Positions 1-5,793 of a stretch of 6,421 nt of DNA are shown here, in pieces. The notes below the pieces were generated by a model. The model was not told the DNA's origin. It searched no databases and saw nothing but the letters and a program-made list of their open reading frames with translations. The DNA is from Planctomycetota bacterium. GTDB lineage: Bacteria; Planctomycetota; UBA11346. The stretch's first letter is position 1, and each line of letters opens with the position of its first letter. Made by a program: the position numbers and the translations under genes. The stretch spans positions 1-6,421 of the forward strand of contig CANIXE010000129.1 in NCBI GenBank assembly GCA_947470885.1, written 5' to 3'.

Positions 1-496
1 CGGTTCCGGTGAGATGCAGATCCACCACCTGATCCACCAGTGACCCCTCCGCTAGCCAGGTTAGCGCCCCCTCCTGGGTCAAGGGAATGGGGAACCGTTC
101 AAACTGGGCCATGCTTGCGGGCGGGGGTTGGGTCAGGACCGCCAGGCGGATGTCATCGTCGTGGTGAGTCCACAGAACTGCCAGGTGGGCCCGGGGCGCG
201 GTCACCGCCCACGAGCCCTCCTCCCACCCAGCCACCGGGATCACGCCCCGGGCCTGGCGCCAGGCGTCGGCCCAGGTGGGCAACCGTGGCGCGGTCTCGC
301 TCCGGGCATGGGTCAGGATCCCGCCCTTGGAGGACGGCCAGCCCCAACGAGCCATCACGGCGGTGGTGGGTCCGGTCACCAGGGGCAGGGGCCGCATGGG
401 GCTGATCCGGCCGACAATGCCTTTCAGGGCTGCGACCCGAGCCAGGTATTCCTGCTCGTCGGGACGATCACTGCGGAGGGTGACGAAACCACACAT
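1..496 (-). CDS. Divergent SRAP-family (YedK/HMCES-like) protein, C-terminus cut by the window edge
   Basis: Translating the minus strand from ATG 496 gives 165 open codons that run off the left edge. SRAP proteins (E. coli YedK, human HMCES) covalently cap abasic sites in single-stranded DNA through Cys2 after the initiator Met is removed. Seen here: M-C-G at the N-terminus (Cys2); ARWGW at 49-53, matching the family's rWGL block; THARSETA at 62-69, matching NARxETA; GVIPVAGWEEG at 84-94, matching the cLiPadGfyEW block with the acidic residue kept at E93; and QFERFPIPL at 131-139, matching the HDRMPvIL block. Two active-site positions differ: the NAR asparagine is His63 and the HDRMP histidine is Phe132. 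The usual YNxAPT block is not obvious. The start is fixed by the need for Cys at position 2; a GGAG lies 4 nt upstream. It is transcribed divergently from pncB. Family membership is inferred from motif order, and whether it is catalytically active is uncertain. Confidence 0.72.
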   Translation of the reverse strand, partial: MCGFVTLRSDRPDEQEYLARVAALKGIVGRISPMRPLPLVTGPTTAVMARWGWPSSKGGILTHARSETAPRLPTWADAWRQARGVIPVAGWEEGSWAVTAPRAHLAVLWTHHDDDIRLAVLTQPPPASMAQFERFPIPLTQEGALTWLAEGSLVDQVVDLHLTGT

Positions 497-534
497 GGTG
501 CTCCATGATTCCCTAGTCCGGCCCCGGGGAAGTC

Positions 535-540
535 ATCATA
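535..540 (-). promoter_or_regulatory. Weak candidate -10 element for the SRAP-like gene
   Basis: On the minus strand this reads TATGAT (5 of 6 to TATAAT), 38 nt upstream of the ATG at 496. No convincing -35 hexamer lies 16-18 nt further upstream, so this is a tentative assignment. Confidence 0.2.
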
Positions 541-568
541 GATTCCGGGGATTTTTCCATCTGGGATG

Positions 569-574
569 TTGACG
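569..574 (+). promoter_or_regulatory. Candidate -35 element of the pncB-nadE promoter
   Basis: TTGACG matches TTGACA at 5 of 6 positions and sits 50 nt before the pncB ATG. The matching -10 would fall inside the inverted repeat at 584-600. TACATA at 591-596 (16-nt spacing) and TACACT at 595-600 (20-nt spacing) are the options, and neither is strong. A repressor on the repeat would block this promoter. Confidence 0.35.
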
Positions 575-583
575 GATTTCATT

Positions 584-600
584 AGTGTACTACATACACT
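584..600 (+). promoter_or_regulatory. Perfect inverted repeat, probable NrtR operator upstream of pncB-nadE
   Basis: AGTGTA, five bases (CTACA), then TACACT: two perfect 6-bp arms in a 17-bp dyad, located 24-40 nt before the pncB ATG and just after a TTGACG. A related dyad with the same arm spacing occurs before nrtR at 5021-5037; the two agree at 11 of 17 positions and both are preceded by T. NrtR repressors are known to bind palindromes upstream of NAD-metabolism genes, and an nrtR gene is in this window. The repeat is seen directly; that NrtR binds it is inferred. Confidence 0.68.
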
Positions 601-611
601 TTGAACAACCC

Positions 612-617
612 GGGGAG
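612..617 (+). promoter_or_regulatory. Ribosome binding site deciding the pncB start
   Basis: GGGGAG lies 6 nt before ATG 624. It supports that ATG over an in-frame GTG at 585, which lies inside the inverted repeat and lacks a good Shine-Dalgarno sequence. The family motif TDLYQLTM then begins at residue 8, as expected for a start close to it. Confidence 0.7.
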
Positions 618-623
618 AAACCC

Positions 624-2093
624 ATGGACAGTGCCGCCCTGCTGACGGATCTTTACCAACTCACTATGGCCTACGGCTACTGGAAATCCGGTCGGGCCGA
701 CCACGAGGCGGTGTTCCACCTGCATTTCCGCAAGACGCCCTTCGGCGGCGGTTATGCCATCGCCTGCGGTCTGGAACAGGTCATCGATTGGCTCCAGGGC
801 TTCCGCTTCGCACCCGATGATCTGGCCTACCTCGCCCGGTTGCCTGGGAACGACGGCAAGCCGTTGTTCGAGTCGGCCTTCCTGGATTACCTCGGGCGGA
901 TGCGCCTGGAGGTGGACCTGGACGCGATCCCGGAAGGCACTGTGGTGTTCCCCCACCAGCCCCTCATCCGGGTCCGGGGGCCCATTATCCAGGGACAGTT
1001 GTTGGAGACCGCGCTGCTCTGCCTGATCAACTTCAACACCTTGATCGCCACCAAGGCGGCCCGAATTTGCCAGGCTGCCGGTGGAGATCCGGTGCTGGAA
1101 TTCGGCCTGCGCCGGGCCCAGGGGGCGGATGGCGCCCTCACCGCCAGCCGGGCTGCCCACGTGGGGGGCTGCGCGTCCACGTCGAATGTCCTCGCCGGCA
1201 AACGTTACGGGATTCCCGTGCGCGGGACCCACGCCCACAGTTGGGTCATGTCCTTTGATGACGAAGAAGCCGCCTTCGAGACCTACGCCCAGGCGATGCC
1301 TAATAACTGCGTCTTCCTGGTGGACACCTACGACACCCTGGCGGGGGTGCGCAAGGCGATCCAGGTCGCCCGCCGCCTGCGCCAGCGGGGCCACGAAATC
1401 GTTGGTATCCGCCTGGATTCAGGGGACCTGGCTTGGCTGTCGGCCCAGGCCCGGAAACTTTTGGATGCCGCGGGGTTTCCCAAAGCCCAGATCGTCGCGT
1501 CGAATGACCTGGACGAACGGACCATCGCCAGCATCAAGCAACAGGGCGGGGCCATCGCCGTCTGGGGCGTGGGGACCAAGCTGGTCACCGCCTACGATCA
1601 GCCGGCTCTGGGGGGCGTCTACAAACTGGCGGCGATCCGCGAACCCGGTGGCGCCTGGCAACCTCGGGTGAAATTGAGCGAACAGGCCATCAAGGTGAGC
1701 AACCCGGGCATTCAGAATATCCGCCGATTCTTCCGAGACGGCGAGGCGGTGGGGGATGTAATCTGGGATGAATCCCATCCTGCGCCCGCATCCTGGGTCA
1801 TGGTGGATCCGGCGGATCCCACCCGTCAGCGGGATCAGTCGGGTGAAGTCGTCCATGAGGACCTGCTGGTGCCCGTCCTGCGCCACGGGGGTTTGGTGTA
1901 CGGCCGACCGGCCCTCGCGGACATCAAAGCCCGGACCCAGGCCCAGTTGGCGTTGTTTCATCCTGGGGTGCGCCGGCTGGACAATCCTCACCAGTACCCG
2001 GTGGGGCTGGAGGCGGGTCTCCACGAACGGAAGGCCGCGCTCATCCGGGCTGCCCGCCACCAAGCCCCCCAGACCACCCCGGAGGCCCCATGA
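624..2093 (+). CDS. pncB: Nicotinate phosphoribosyltransferase
   Basis: A 489-residue cytosolic enzyme that makes nicotinate mononucleotide from nicotinate and PRPP with ATP hydrolysis, the Preiss-Handler entry step. Visible family motifs: TDLYQLTM (8-15); EFGLRRAQG (159-167); GTHAHS (201-206), whose His205 is the likely phosphorylated catalytic histidine; DTYDT (234-238); GIRLDSGDL (261-269), part of the phosphoribosyl-binding barrel; VASNDLDE (291-298); and GVGTKL (315-320). The length of about 490 fits the longer bacterial class (as in Bacillus) rather than the roughly 400-residue E. coli PncB. ATG 624 was chosen for its GGGGAG ribosome site; an in-frame GTG at 585 would add 13 residues unlike the family. 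The gene is preceded by the putative NrtR operator, and its TGA overlaps the nadE ATG (ATGA), so the two genes are probably cotranscribed and translationally coupled. No missing residues or frameshift were noticed. Confidence 0.95.
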   Translation: MDSAALLTDLYQLTMAYGYWKSGRADHEAVFHLHFRKTPFGGGYAIACGLEQVIDWLQGFRFAPDDLAYLARLPGNDGKPLFESAFLDYLGRMRLEVDLDAIPEGTVVFPHQPLIRVRGPIIQGQLLETALLCLINFNTLIATKAARICQAAGGDPVLEFGLRRAQGADGALTASRAAHVGGCASTSNVLAGKRYGIPVRGTHAHSWVMSFDDEEAAFETYAQAMPNNCVFLVDTYDTLAGVRKAIQVARRLRQRGHEIVGIRLDSGDLAWLSAQARKLLDAAGFPKAQIVASNDLDERTIASIKQQGGAIAVWGVGTKLVTAYDQPALGGVYKLAAIREPGGAWQPRVKLSEQAIKVSNPGIQNIRRFFRDGEAVGDVIWDESHPAPASWVMVDPADPTRQRDQSGEVVHEDLLVPVLRHGGLVYGRPALADIKARTQAQLALFHPGVRRLDNPHQYPVGLEAGLHERKAALIRAARHQAPQTTPEAP

Positions 2094-4051
2094 CCCGTCT
2101 GCGCATCGCCGCCGCCGTTCTCAACCTCACGCCCCTGGATTGGGACGGCAATCAGGCGCGGATCGTCGCCGTGTTGCGAGCCGCCCGGGATTCCGGGGTC
2201 AGCCTGCTCTGCCTGCCGGAACTGTGCCTCACCGGGTATGGCTGCGAGGACGCCTTCCACGGCACCGACGTGATCGCCCAGGCGGAACGGGTGTTGGAAG
2301 AACTGCTGCCGGAAACCCGGGGTCTGGTGACCTGCTTCGGCCTGCCCTGGCTGCACCACCGTTCCCTGCTGAATGCGGTGGCGGTGGTGGCGGATGGCCG
2401 GGTCCTGGGGATCGTCGCCAAGCAGCACCTAGCGGGGGACGGGATCCACTACGAACCCCGCTGGTTCAAACCGTGGAAGCCCGGGGTGGTCACCACCACC
2501 CGCTTCGCCGGGGCGGAACTCCCGTTGGGGGATCTGCTGTTTGAGGTGGGCGGCATCCGTTTCGGTTTTGAAATCTGTGAAGACGCCTGGGTCGCCGAAC
2601 GGCCGGGTTCCCGCCTGGCCGCCCATGGTGCGGACTTGATCCTCAATCCCTCCGCCAGCCATTTCGCTTTCGGCAAGCTGGAGGTGCGCCACCGTTTCGT
2701 CATCGAGGGCAGCCGCGCCTTCGGCTGTGCCTACCTGTACGCGAACCTCCTGGGCAACGAGGCGGGTCGGGCGATCTACGACGGCGGGGCGATGATTGCC
2801 GCCGGCGGCAAGCTGCTGGCCCAGGGCCGGCGGCTTCACCTGGCGGAATGGGATCTGACTTCGGCCACCATCGACGTGGGCACTGCCCGCCTGGCCCAGG
2901 CCCGGTCGGCGTCTTTCGCTCCCAACTTGGCGGAACACCCCGGTTTGGTCCGCATCGCTCATGCGTGGCCCACGGCCCCGGTCGCCCCGGCAACGGTTCC
3001 GACCCTGGAGCCATGGGAGACCGCGCCCCGGCGCAAGGAAGAGGAATTCACCCGGGCAGTGTCCCTGGCCCTGTTCGATTACCTGCGGAAATCCAGGGCT
3101 CGGGGCTTCGTCGTTAGTCTGAGCGGCGGCTGCGATTCCGCCGCCGTGGTGAGTCTGGTGGGGATCATGGTCCGCCGGGCCTTGGCTGAGCGCGGTGATC
3201 TGGGGGACGTCCATTCCGCCCTGGCCACCATCCGCGATCCGGCGGCGGCCACCGCGGTATTGCTGACCACCATTTACCAGCCCACCGCCAACAGCGGCCA
3301 AGTCACCCGGGAGGCCGCCCGCCAGGTGGCCGCCGCCGTCGGGGCCAAACACCTGGAACTGGATGTGGACGGACTGGTGCGCGGCTACACCGCCGCGGTG
3401 GCCCAGGCCATCGGCCGCACGCCGGACTGGCAGACCGATGACCTCGCCCTGCAAAACATCCAGGCCCGGGCCCGGGCTCCCGGGGCGTGGATGATCGCCA
3501 ACCTGGAGGACAAGTTGCTGCTGGCCACCAGCAATCGCAGCGAGGCCGCCGTGGGCTATGCCACCATGGATGGCGATACCTGCGGTGGCCTGTCCCCCAT
3601 CGCCGGCATCGACAAGGCGTTCCTCCGCACTTGGCTGCACTGGCTTGAATGCCACGGACCCGAAGGCCTGGGCCCGATCCCCGCCCTGGCCTGCATCACC
3701 ACCCAGGCCAGCACCCCGGAACTGCGGCCCCAGGCCGCGGCCCAGCAGAGCGAAGGGGATCTGATGCCCTTCCCAGTTCTCGACCGCATTGAGCGCCTGG
3801 CCATCCGGGACAAGCTGCCGCCAAAGCGGGTCCTGCCCCAGGTGCAGGCGGATTTTCCCCAGTATTCCCTGGCGGATCTCCGCCGCTGGGTCGAACGGTT
3901 CTTCACCCTCTGGTGCCGCAACCAGTGGAAGCGGGAACGTTTCGCTCCGGCCTTCCACCTGGATGACGAAAACCTGGATCCCAAGACCTGGTGTCGGTTC
4001 CCGATCCTGTCTGGAGGATTCCGCCGGGAGCTGGCGGAACTGGACGGATGA
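2090..4051 (+). CDS. nadE: Glutamine-dependent NAD+ synthetase (NH3-producing glutaminase plus synthetase)
   Basis: A 653-residue two-domain enzyme that adenylates and amidates nicotinate adenine dinucleotide to NAD+, using ammonia released from glutamine. The N-terminal nitrilase-fold glutaminase spans about 4-290, with the triad Glu44 (LPELCLTGYGCED), Lys111 (KQHLAGDGIHYEPRWF) and Cys163 (EICEDAW). The synthetase domain spans about 315-645, with the ATP-pyrophosphatase loop SGGCDS at 345-350, TDDLALQNIQAR (449-460), LATSNRSEAAVGY (478-490) and GDTCGG (495-500). The C-terminal block CRFPILSGGF (635-644) matches the large glutamine-dependent NadE family; ammonia-only NadE proteins are about 275 residues. 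The ATG overlaps the pncB stop, with GGAGG at 2081-2085 only 4 nt before it, pointing to coupled translation. This is the last step of the pathway that the pncB product enters. All catalytic residues looked for are present. Confidence 0.96.
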   Translation: MTRLRIAAAVLNLTPLDWDGNQARIVAVLRAARDSGVSLLCLPELCLTGYGCEDAFHGTDVIAQAERVLEELLPETRGLVTCFGLPWLHHRSLLNAVAVVADGRVLGIVAKQHLAGDGIHYEPRWFKPWKPGVVTTTRFAGAELPLGDLLFEVGGIRFGFEICEDAWVAERPGSRLAAHGADLILNPSASHFAFGKLEVRHRFVIEGSRAFGCAYLYANLLGNEAGRAIYDGGAMIAAGGKLLAQGRRLHLAEWDLTSATIDVGTARLAQARSASFAPNLAEHPGLVRIAHAWPTAPVAPATVPTLEPWETAPRRKEEEFTRAVSLALFDYLRKSRARGFVVSLSGGCDSAAVVSLVGIMVRRALAERGDLGDVHSALATIRDPAAATAVLLTTIYQPTANSGQVTREAARQVAAAVGAKHLELDVDGLVRGYTAAVAQAIGRTPDWQTDDLALQNIQARARAPGAWMIANLEDKLLLATSNRSEAAVGYATMDGDTCGGLSPIAGIDKAFLRTWLHWLECHGPEGLGPIPALACITTQASTPELRPQAAAQQSEGDLMPFPVLDRIERLAIRDKLPPKRVLPQVQADFPQYSLADLRRWVERFFTLWCRNQWKRERFAPAFHLDDENLDPKTWCRFPILSGGFRRELAELDG

Positions 4052-4055
4052 GCGG

Positions 4056-4310
4056 TCAGGAACGTCGCCGCCACAATCGCTGGAGCAGGTCGATCAGTCC
4101 GGTGTACCGCCCGCCGATGCCCACGTACCGCTCCAGGACGTGGAACAGGAAGTAGTACCAGCGGCACGCTGCCCACAGGCAGGTGATCAGCAGCAGCGTC
4201 CGCCGCCACGGATCCTCGTCGAGGATCGTTCCGACCCCGGCCAGAATGACGATGACGGCGAACATCAGGCCCTTGGCGATGATCCATGATTTGCTGGTGA
4301 GATCACCCAT
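4056..4310 (-). CDS. Small two-helix membrane protein of unknown function
   Basis: An 84-residue protein with two hydrophobic stretches, about 9-30 (rich in Ile, Val, Leu, Gly) and 38-58 (Leu/Ile, then aromatic WYYFLFHV). They are joined by a short charged loop, DEDPWRR (31-37), and followed by a basic tail ending LWRRRS. The layout suggests an inner-membrane hairpin. By the positive-inside rule, the Arg-rich C-terminus and probably the N-terminus face the cytoplasm. The ATG overlaps the end of the HD-domain gene by 8 bp and has GGAG (4318-4321) 7 nt upstream, inside that gene, so it is the second gene of a coupled pair. Its stop is 4 bp from the nadE stop on the opposite strand. I do not recognise a named family, and no function is proposed. 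Coding status rests on hydrophobicity, overlap and ribosome site. Confidence 0.75.
   Translation of the reverse strand: MGDLTSKSWIIAKGLMFAVIVILAGVGTILDEDPWRRTLLLITCLWAACRWYYFLFHVLERYVGIGGRYTGLIDLLQRLWRRRS
4211..4227. repeat. 17-bp perfect palindrome inside the small membrane-protein gene
   Basis: GATCCTCG, one base, CGAGGATC: 8-bp arms around a single central T. It lies in the codons for the loop between the two hydrophobic stretches. One such palindrome in several kilobases of GC-rich DNA is not far above chance, so no role is assigned. Confidence 0.35.
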
Positions 4311-4965
4311 GGTCGTGCTCCAGGGCGCGGATGGCCCGCGATAGATTCCCCCGGGCCCGGGCGGCGAAGCGCCGGTGGATCCAGGGCGTGGAATATAGGT
4401 GGGGCCGGGCGAGGAACGCGGTCAGGATTCGGCCCCGTTCCCGGCAATACGTATCCCAGGGCACCCAGGCGTATTCCCGGCGGATGTCCCGGTCATAGGC
4501 GGTGAACCGCAGGCGTGAGGCGCCCAGGATCGCCAGGTCCACATCCAGGGTCAGGGCCTCCAGGGTATTTGCCGGCGGATCCCGGTGGCGGGTGGCCAGG
4601 ATGCACCCGCAGACGGTGTCCTGGAATTCCCCGTTCATCCCTGCCGCGGCCATGGTTGTCTGGGCTAACTTGACGGAGCGAGCTTCGTTGTCGTGGGCCT
4701 GGGGATCGTACACGGCGTCATGGAACCACAGGGCCAGTTCCACCCGGGCATCGTGGTGGGGATTGCGATCGTAGATGGCCAGGCAATTGGCCAGGTGGGT
4801 CAGGGTGTGGTAGGCTCGCTGGGGTTCTTGCCAGCGAGCGAGAAGGGGAGCGACAGCTGGAATTTCCAGGACCCCAAGCCGACGCCACAGAGCGGTCCAG
4901 CGATGGGACAGTCCGGGGTGGGATGCACCGCGGGGAAGCGAACGGGAGTTCATGGAGTGGCGCAT
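4303..4965 (-). CDS. Predicted metal-dependent HD-superfamily phosphohydrolase (COG4339-like)
   Basis: A 220-residue soluble protein. The HD-type metal ligands are visible in order: AYHTLTHL (51-58) with His53 and His57; ALWFHDAVYDP (78-88) with the His82-Asp83 pair; TRHRD (125-129) with His127; and LTLDVDLAILG (138-148) with Asp141 and Asp143. The spacing and the later YDRDIRREYAWV (157-168), YCRERGRILTAFL (173-185) and ARARGNLSRAI (202-212) blocks match the family annotated as predicted HD metal-dependent hydrolases. The substrate is unknown for this family; nucleotides or phosphoesters are plausible. The start is uncertain: ATG 4965 has only a distant GGGGA, ATG 4953 lacks a clear ribosome site, and an upstream in-frame ATG at 5058 would cross the nrtR promoter. 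The gene is divergent from nrtR and overlaps the small membrane-protein gene downstream. Its divergent promoter region holds the second putative NrtR operator, so co-regulation is possible but unproven. Confidence 0.85.
   Translation of the reverse strand: MRHSMNSRSLPRGASHPGLSHRWTALWRRLGVLEIPAVAPLLARWQEPQRAYHTLTHLANCLAIYDRNPHHDARVELALWFHDAVYDPQAHDNEARSVKLAQTTMAAAGMNGEFQDTVCGCILATRHRDPPANTLEALTLDVDLAILGASRLRFTAYDRDIRREYAWVPWDTYCRERGRILTAFLARPHLYSTPWIHRRFAARARGNLSRAIRALEHDHG
4814..4839. repeat. 9-bp perfect inverted repeat with 8-nt loop inside the HD gene
   Basis: GCTCGCTGG at 4814-4822 pairs with CCAGCGAGC at 4831-4839. It could form a GC-rich hairpin in the HD-gene mRNA, in the codons just before the AYHTLTHL motif. 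No U-run follows it, so it is not a standard terminator. It may be a chance result of base composition. Confidence 0.4.
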
Positions 4966-5020
4966 GGCCGGTGATGTTCCCCGGGTCCGGATCAGGACAA
5001 TCCAGGGGACATCTTGACAT

Positions 5021-5037
5021 AGTGTATAATTGACACC
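5021..5037 (+). promoter_or_regulatory. Second putative NrtR operator, overlapping the nrtR -10 box
   Basis: AGTGTA, TAATT, GACACC: an imperfect dyad (GTGT with seven bases to ACAC) on the same 17-bp frame as the perfect repeat at 584-600, and like it preceded by T. It contains TATAAT at 5025-5030, a perfect -10 hexamer with T-G directly before it. No clear -35 lies 16-18 nt upstream; TTGACA at 5014-5019 is too close to pair with this -10. A start point near 5037 would leave about 26 nt before the nrtR ATG. Repressor bound here would cover the -10, consistent with autorepression. The region also serves the divergent HD gene. Confidence 0.62.
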
Positions 5038-5050
5038 AAAACCAGGAACA

Positions 5051-5055
5051 GAGGA
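5051..5055 (+). promoter_or_regulatory. Ribosome binding site deciding the nrtR start
   Basis: GAGGA lies 7 nt before ATG 5063. It favours that start over an in-frame TTG at 5030, which falls inside the promoter and operator. Confidence 0.6.
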
Positions 5056-5062
5056 CACGCAG

Positions 5063-5752
5063 ATGCCCTACACGTATAAACACGCCCGCCCGGCCCTTGC
5101 GGTGGATTGCGTGGTCTTCGGCCTGGATGACACGGATCTCAAGGTCCTGCTCATTCAGCGGGATCTGGAACCCTTCGCCGGGGCCTGGGCTCTGCCAGGC
5201 GGATTCGTGCATCTGGACGAGACCCTGGACGAGGCCGCCCGCCGGGAATTGCGCGAAGAGACGGGGCTTTCCAAGGTGTTCCTGGAACAGCTTTACACGT
5301 TCGGCGATCTGCAACGTGATCCCCGGGAACGGGTGGTCACCGTGGCGTATTACGCCCTGGTGCGCCTCAGCGACCACCAGGTCCAGGCGGCCACCGACGC
5401 CCGCAATGCCGCGTGGTTTGGTGTCGACGATCTCCCGGATCTAGTCTTCGATCACGCTGACATCCTTGACCTCGCCTTGAAGCGCCTTCAAGGAAAAGTT
5501 CGTTATCAACCCATCGGCTTTGAGTTGCTGCCGCCGAAATTCAGCCTCACCCGGCTCCAGCGGATGTACGAGATCATCCTCGAACGGCCCCTGGATAAAC
5601 GGAATTTCAGGAAAAAAGTTCTGTCCCTCGACATCCTCCAGGACCTGGACGAGGTGGAGCAGGACGTCGCCCACCGGGCCGCCCGGCTGTACCGCTTCGA
5701 CGAGCGAAAGTACCGGCAGCGGGTCCGGGACGGGTTCAACTTTGAGCTGTGA
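5063..5752 (+). CDS. nrtR: NrtR-type transcriptional regulator of NAD metabolism (Nudix domain plus winged helix)
   Basis: A 229-residue protein. The N-terminal Nudix domain (about 8-140) has ALPGGFVHLDE followed by a complete Nudix signature: Gly47, Glu53, then REL-x-EE-x-GL at 61-69. The C-terminal part (about 148-229) contains IGFELLPPKFSLTRLQRMYE (151-170) and LDKRNFRKKVLSLD (177-190), the winged-helix DNA-binding region typical of NrtR. Members of this family repress NAD biosynthesis and salvage genes and release DNA on binding ADP-ribose, a product of NAD turnover. Some characterised members have a degenerate Nudix box and do not hydrolyse ADP-ribose; here the box is intact, so both sensing and hydrolysis are possible. 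The neighbours support the call: pncA lies 41 bp downstream on the same strand, pncB-nadE is nearby, and matching inverted repeats lie before both units. The main alternative, a plain ADP-ribose pyrophosphatase, is made unlikely by the C-terminal domain. Confidence 0.9.
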   Translation: MPYTYKHARPALAVDCVVFGLDDTDLKVLLIQRDLEPFAGAWALPGGFVHLDETLDEAARRELREETGLSKVFLEQLYTFGDLQRDPRERVVTVAYYALVRLSDHQVQAATDARNAAWFGVDDLPDLVFDHADILDLALKRLQGKVRYQPIGFELLPPKFSLTRLQRMYEIILERPLDKRNFRKKVLSLDILQDLDEVEQDVAHRAARLYRFDERKYRQRVRDGFNFEL

Positions 5753-5781
5753 TTCATCGCTGTTTCCATTCACCTCACTCC

Positions 5782-5786
5782 AGGAG
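5782..5786 (+). promoter_or_regulatory. Ribosome binding site of pncA
   Basis: AGGAG sits 7 nt before ATG 5794, near-ideal spacing. The nrtR-pncA gap (5753-5793) contains no hairpin-plus-U-run terminator and no copy of the inverted repeat, so pncA is most simply read as the second gene of the nrtR operon. Confidence 0.75.
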
Positions 5787-5793
5787 TCTGACC

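Noticed and set aside
128..508. Plus-strand open frames over the left edge
   Set aside because: The minus strand here encodes a continuous protein with ordered SRAP motifs starting at MCG; the plus-strand translations show no motifs.
585..623. In-frame GTG at 585 as the pncB start
   Set aside because: It lies inside the inverted repeat, lacks a good ribosome site, and adds 13 residues not typical of the family; ATG 624 has GGGGAG at proper spacing.
582..1394. A 270-codon minus-strand open frame opposite pncB
   Set aside because: It mirrors pncB codons, shows no domain or ribosome site, and pncB motifs are intact across the same stretch.
2429..3958. A 509-codon open frame on the minus strand opposite nadE
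   Set aside because: It is antisense to a well-supported nadE, has a low-complexity Gly/Arg/Gln-rich translation without recognisable motifs, and is the kind of shadow frame expected in GC-rich coding DNA.
4211..4227. 17-bp palindrome as a regulatory site
   Set aside because: It lies mid-gene, has no partner copy in the window, and is close to chance expectation in GC-rich sequence.
3556..4287. A 243-codon minus-strand frame spanning the nadE end and the small membrane gene
   Set aside because: It overlaps two better-supported genes in other frames and has an Arg/Pro/Ser-rich translation typical of a shadow frame.
5014..5019. TTGACA as the nrtR -35 box
   Set aside because: It is a perfect hexamer but lies only 5 nt before the TATAAT at 5025, too close to pair with it, and no -10-like sequence lies 17 nt downstream.
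4966..5058. N-terminal extension of the HD protein to ATG 5058
   Set aside because: The extension would cross the nrtR promoter and operator, and its 31 residues show no relation to the HD family.
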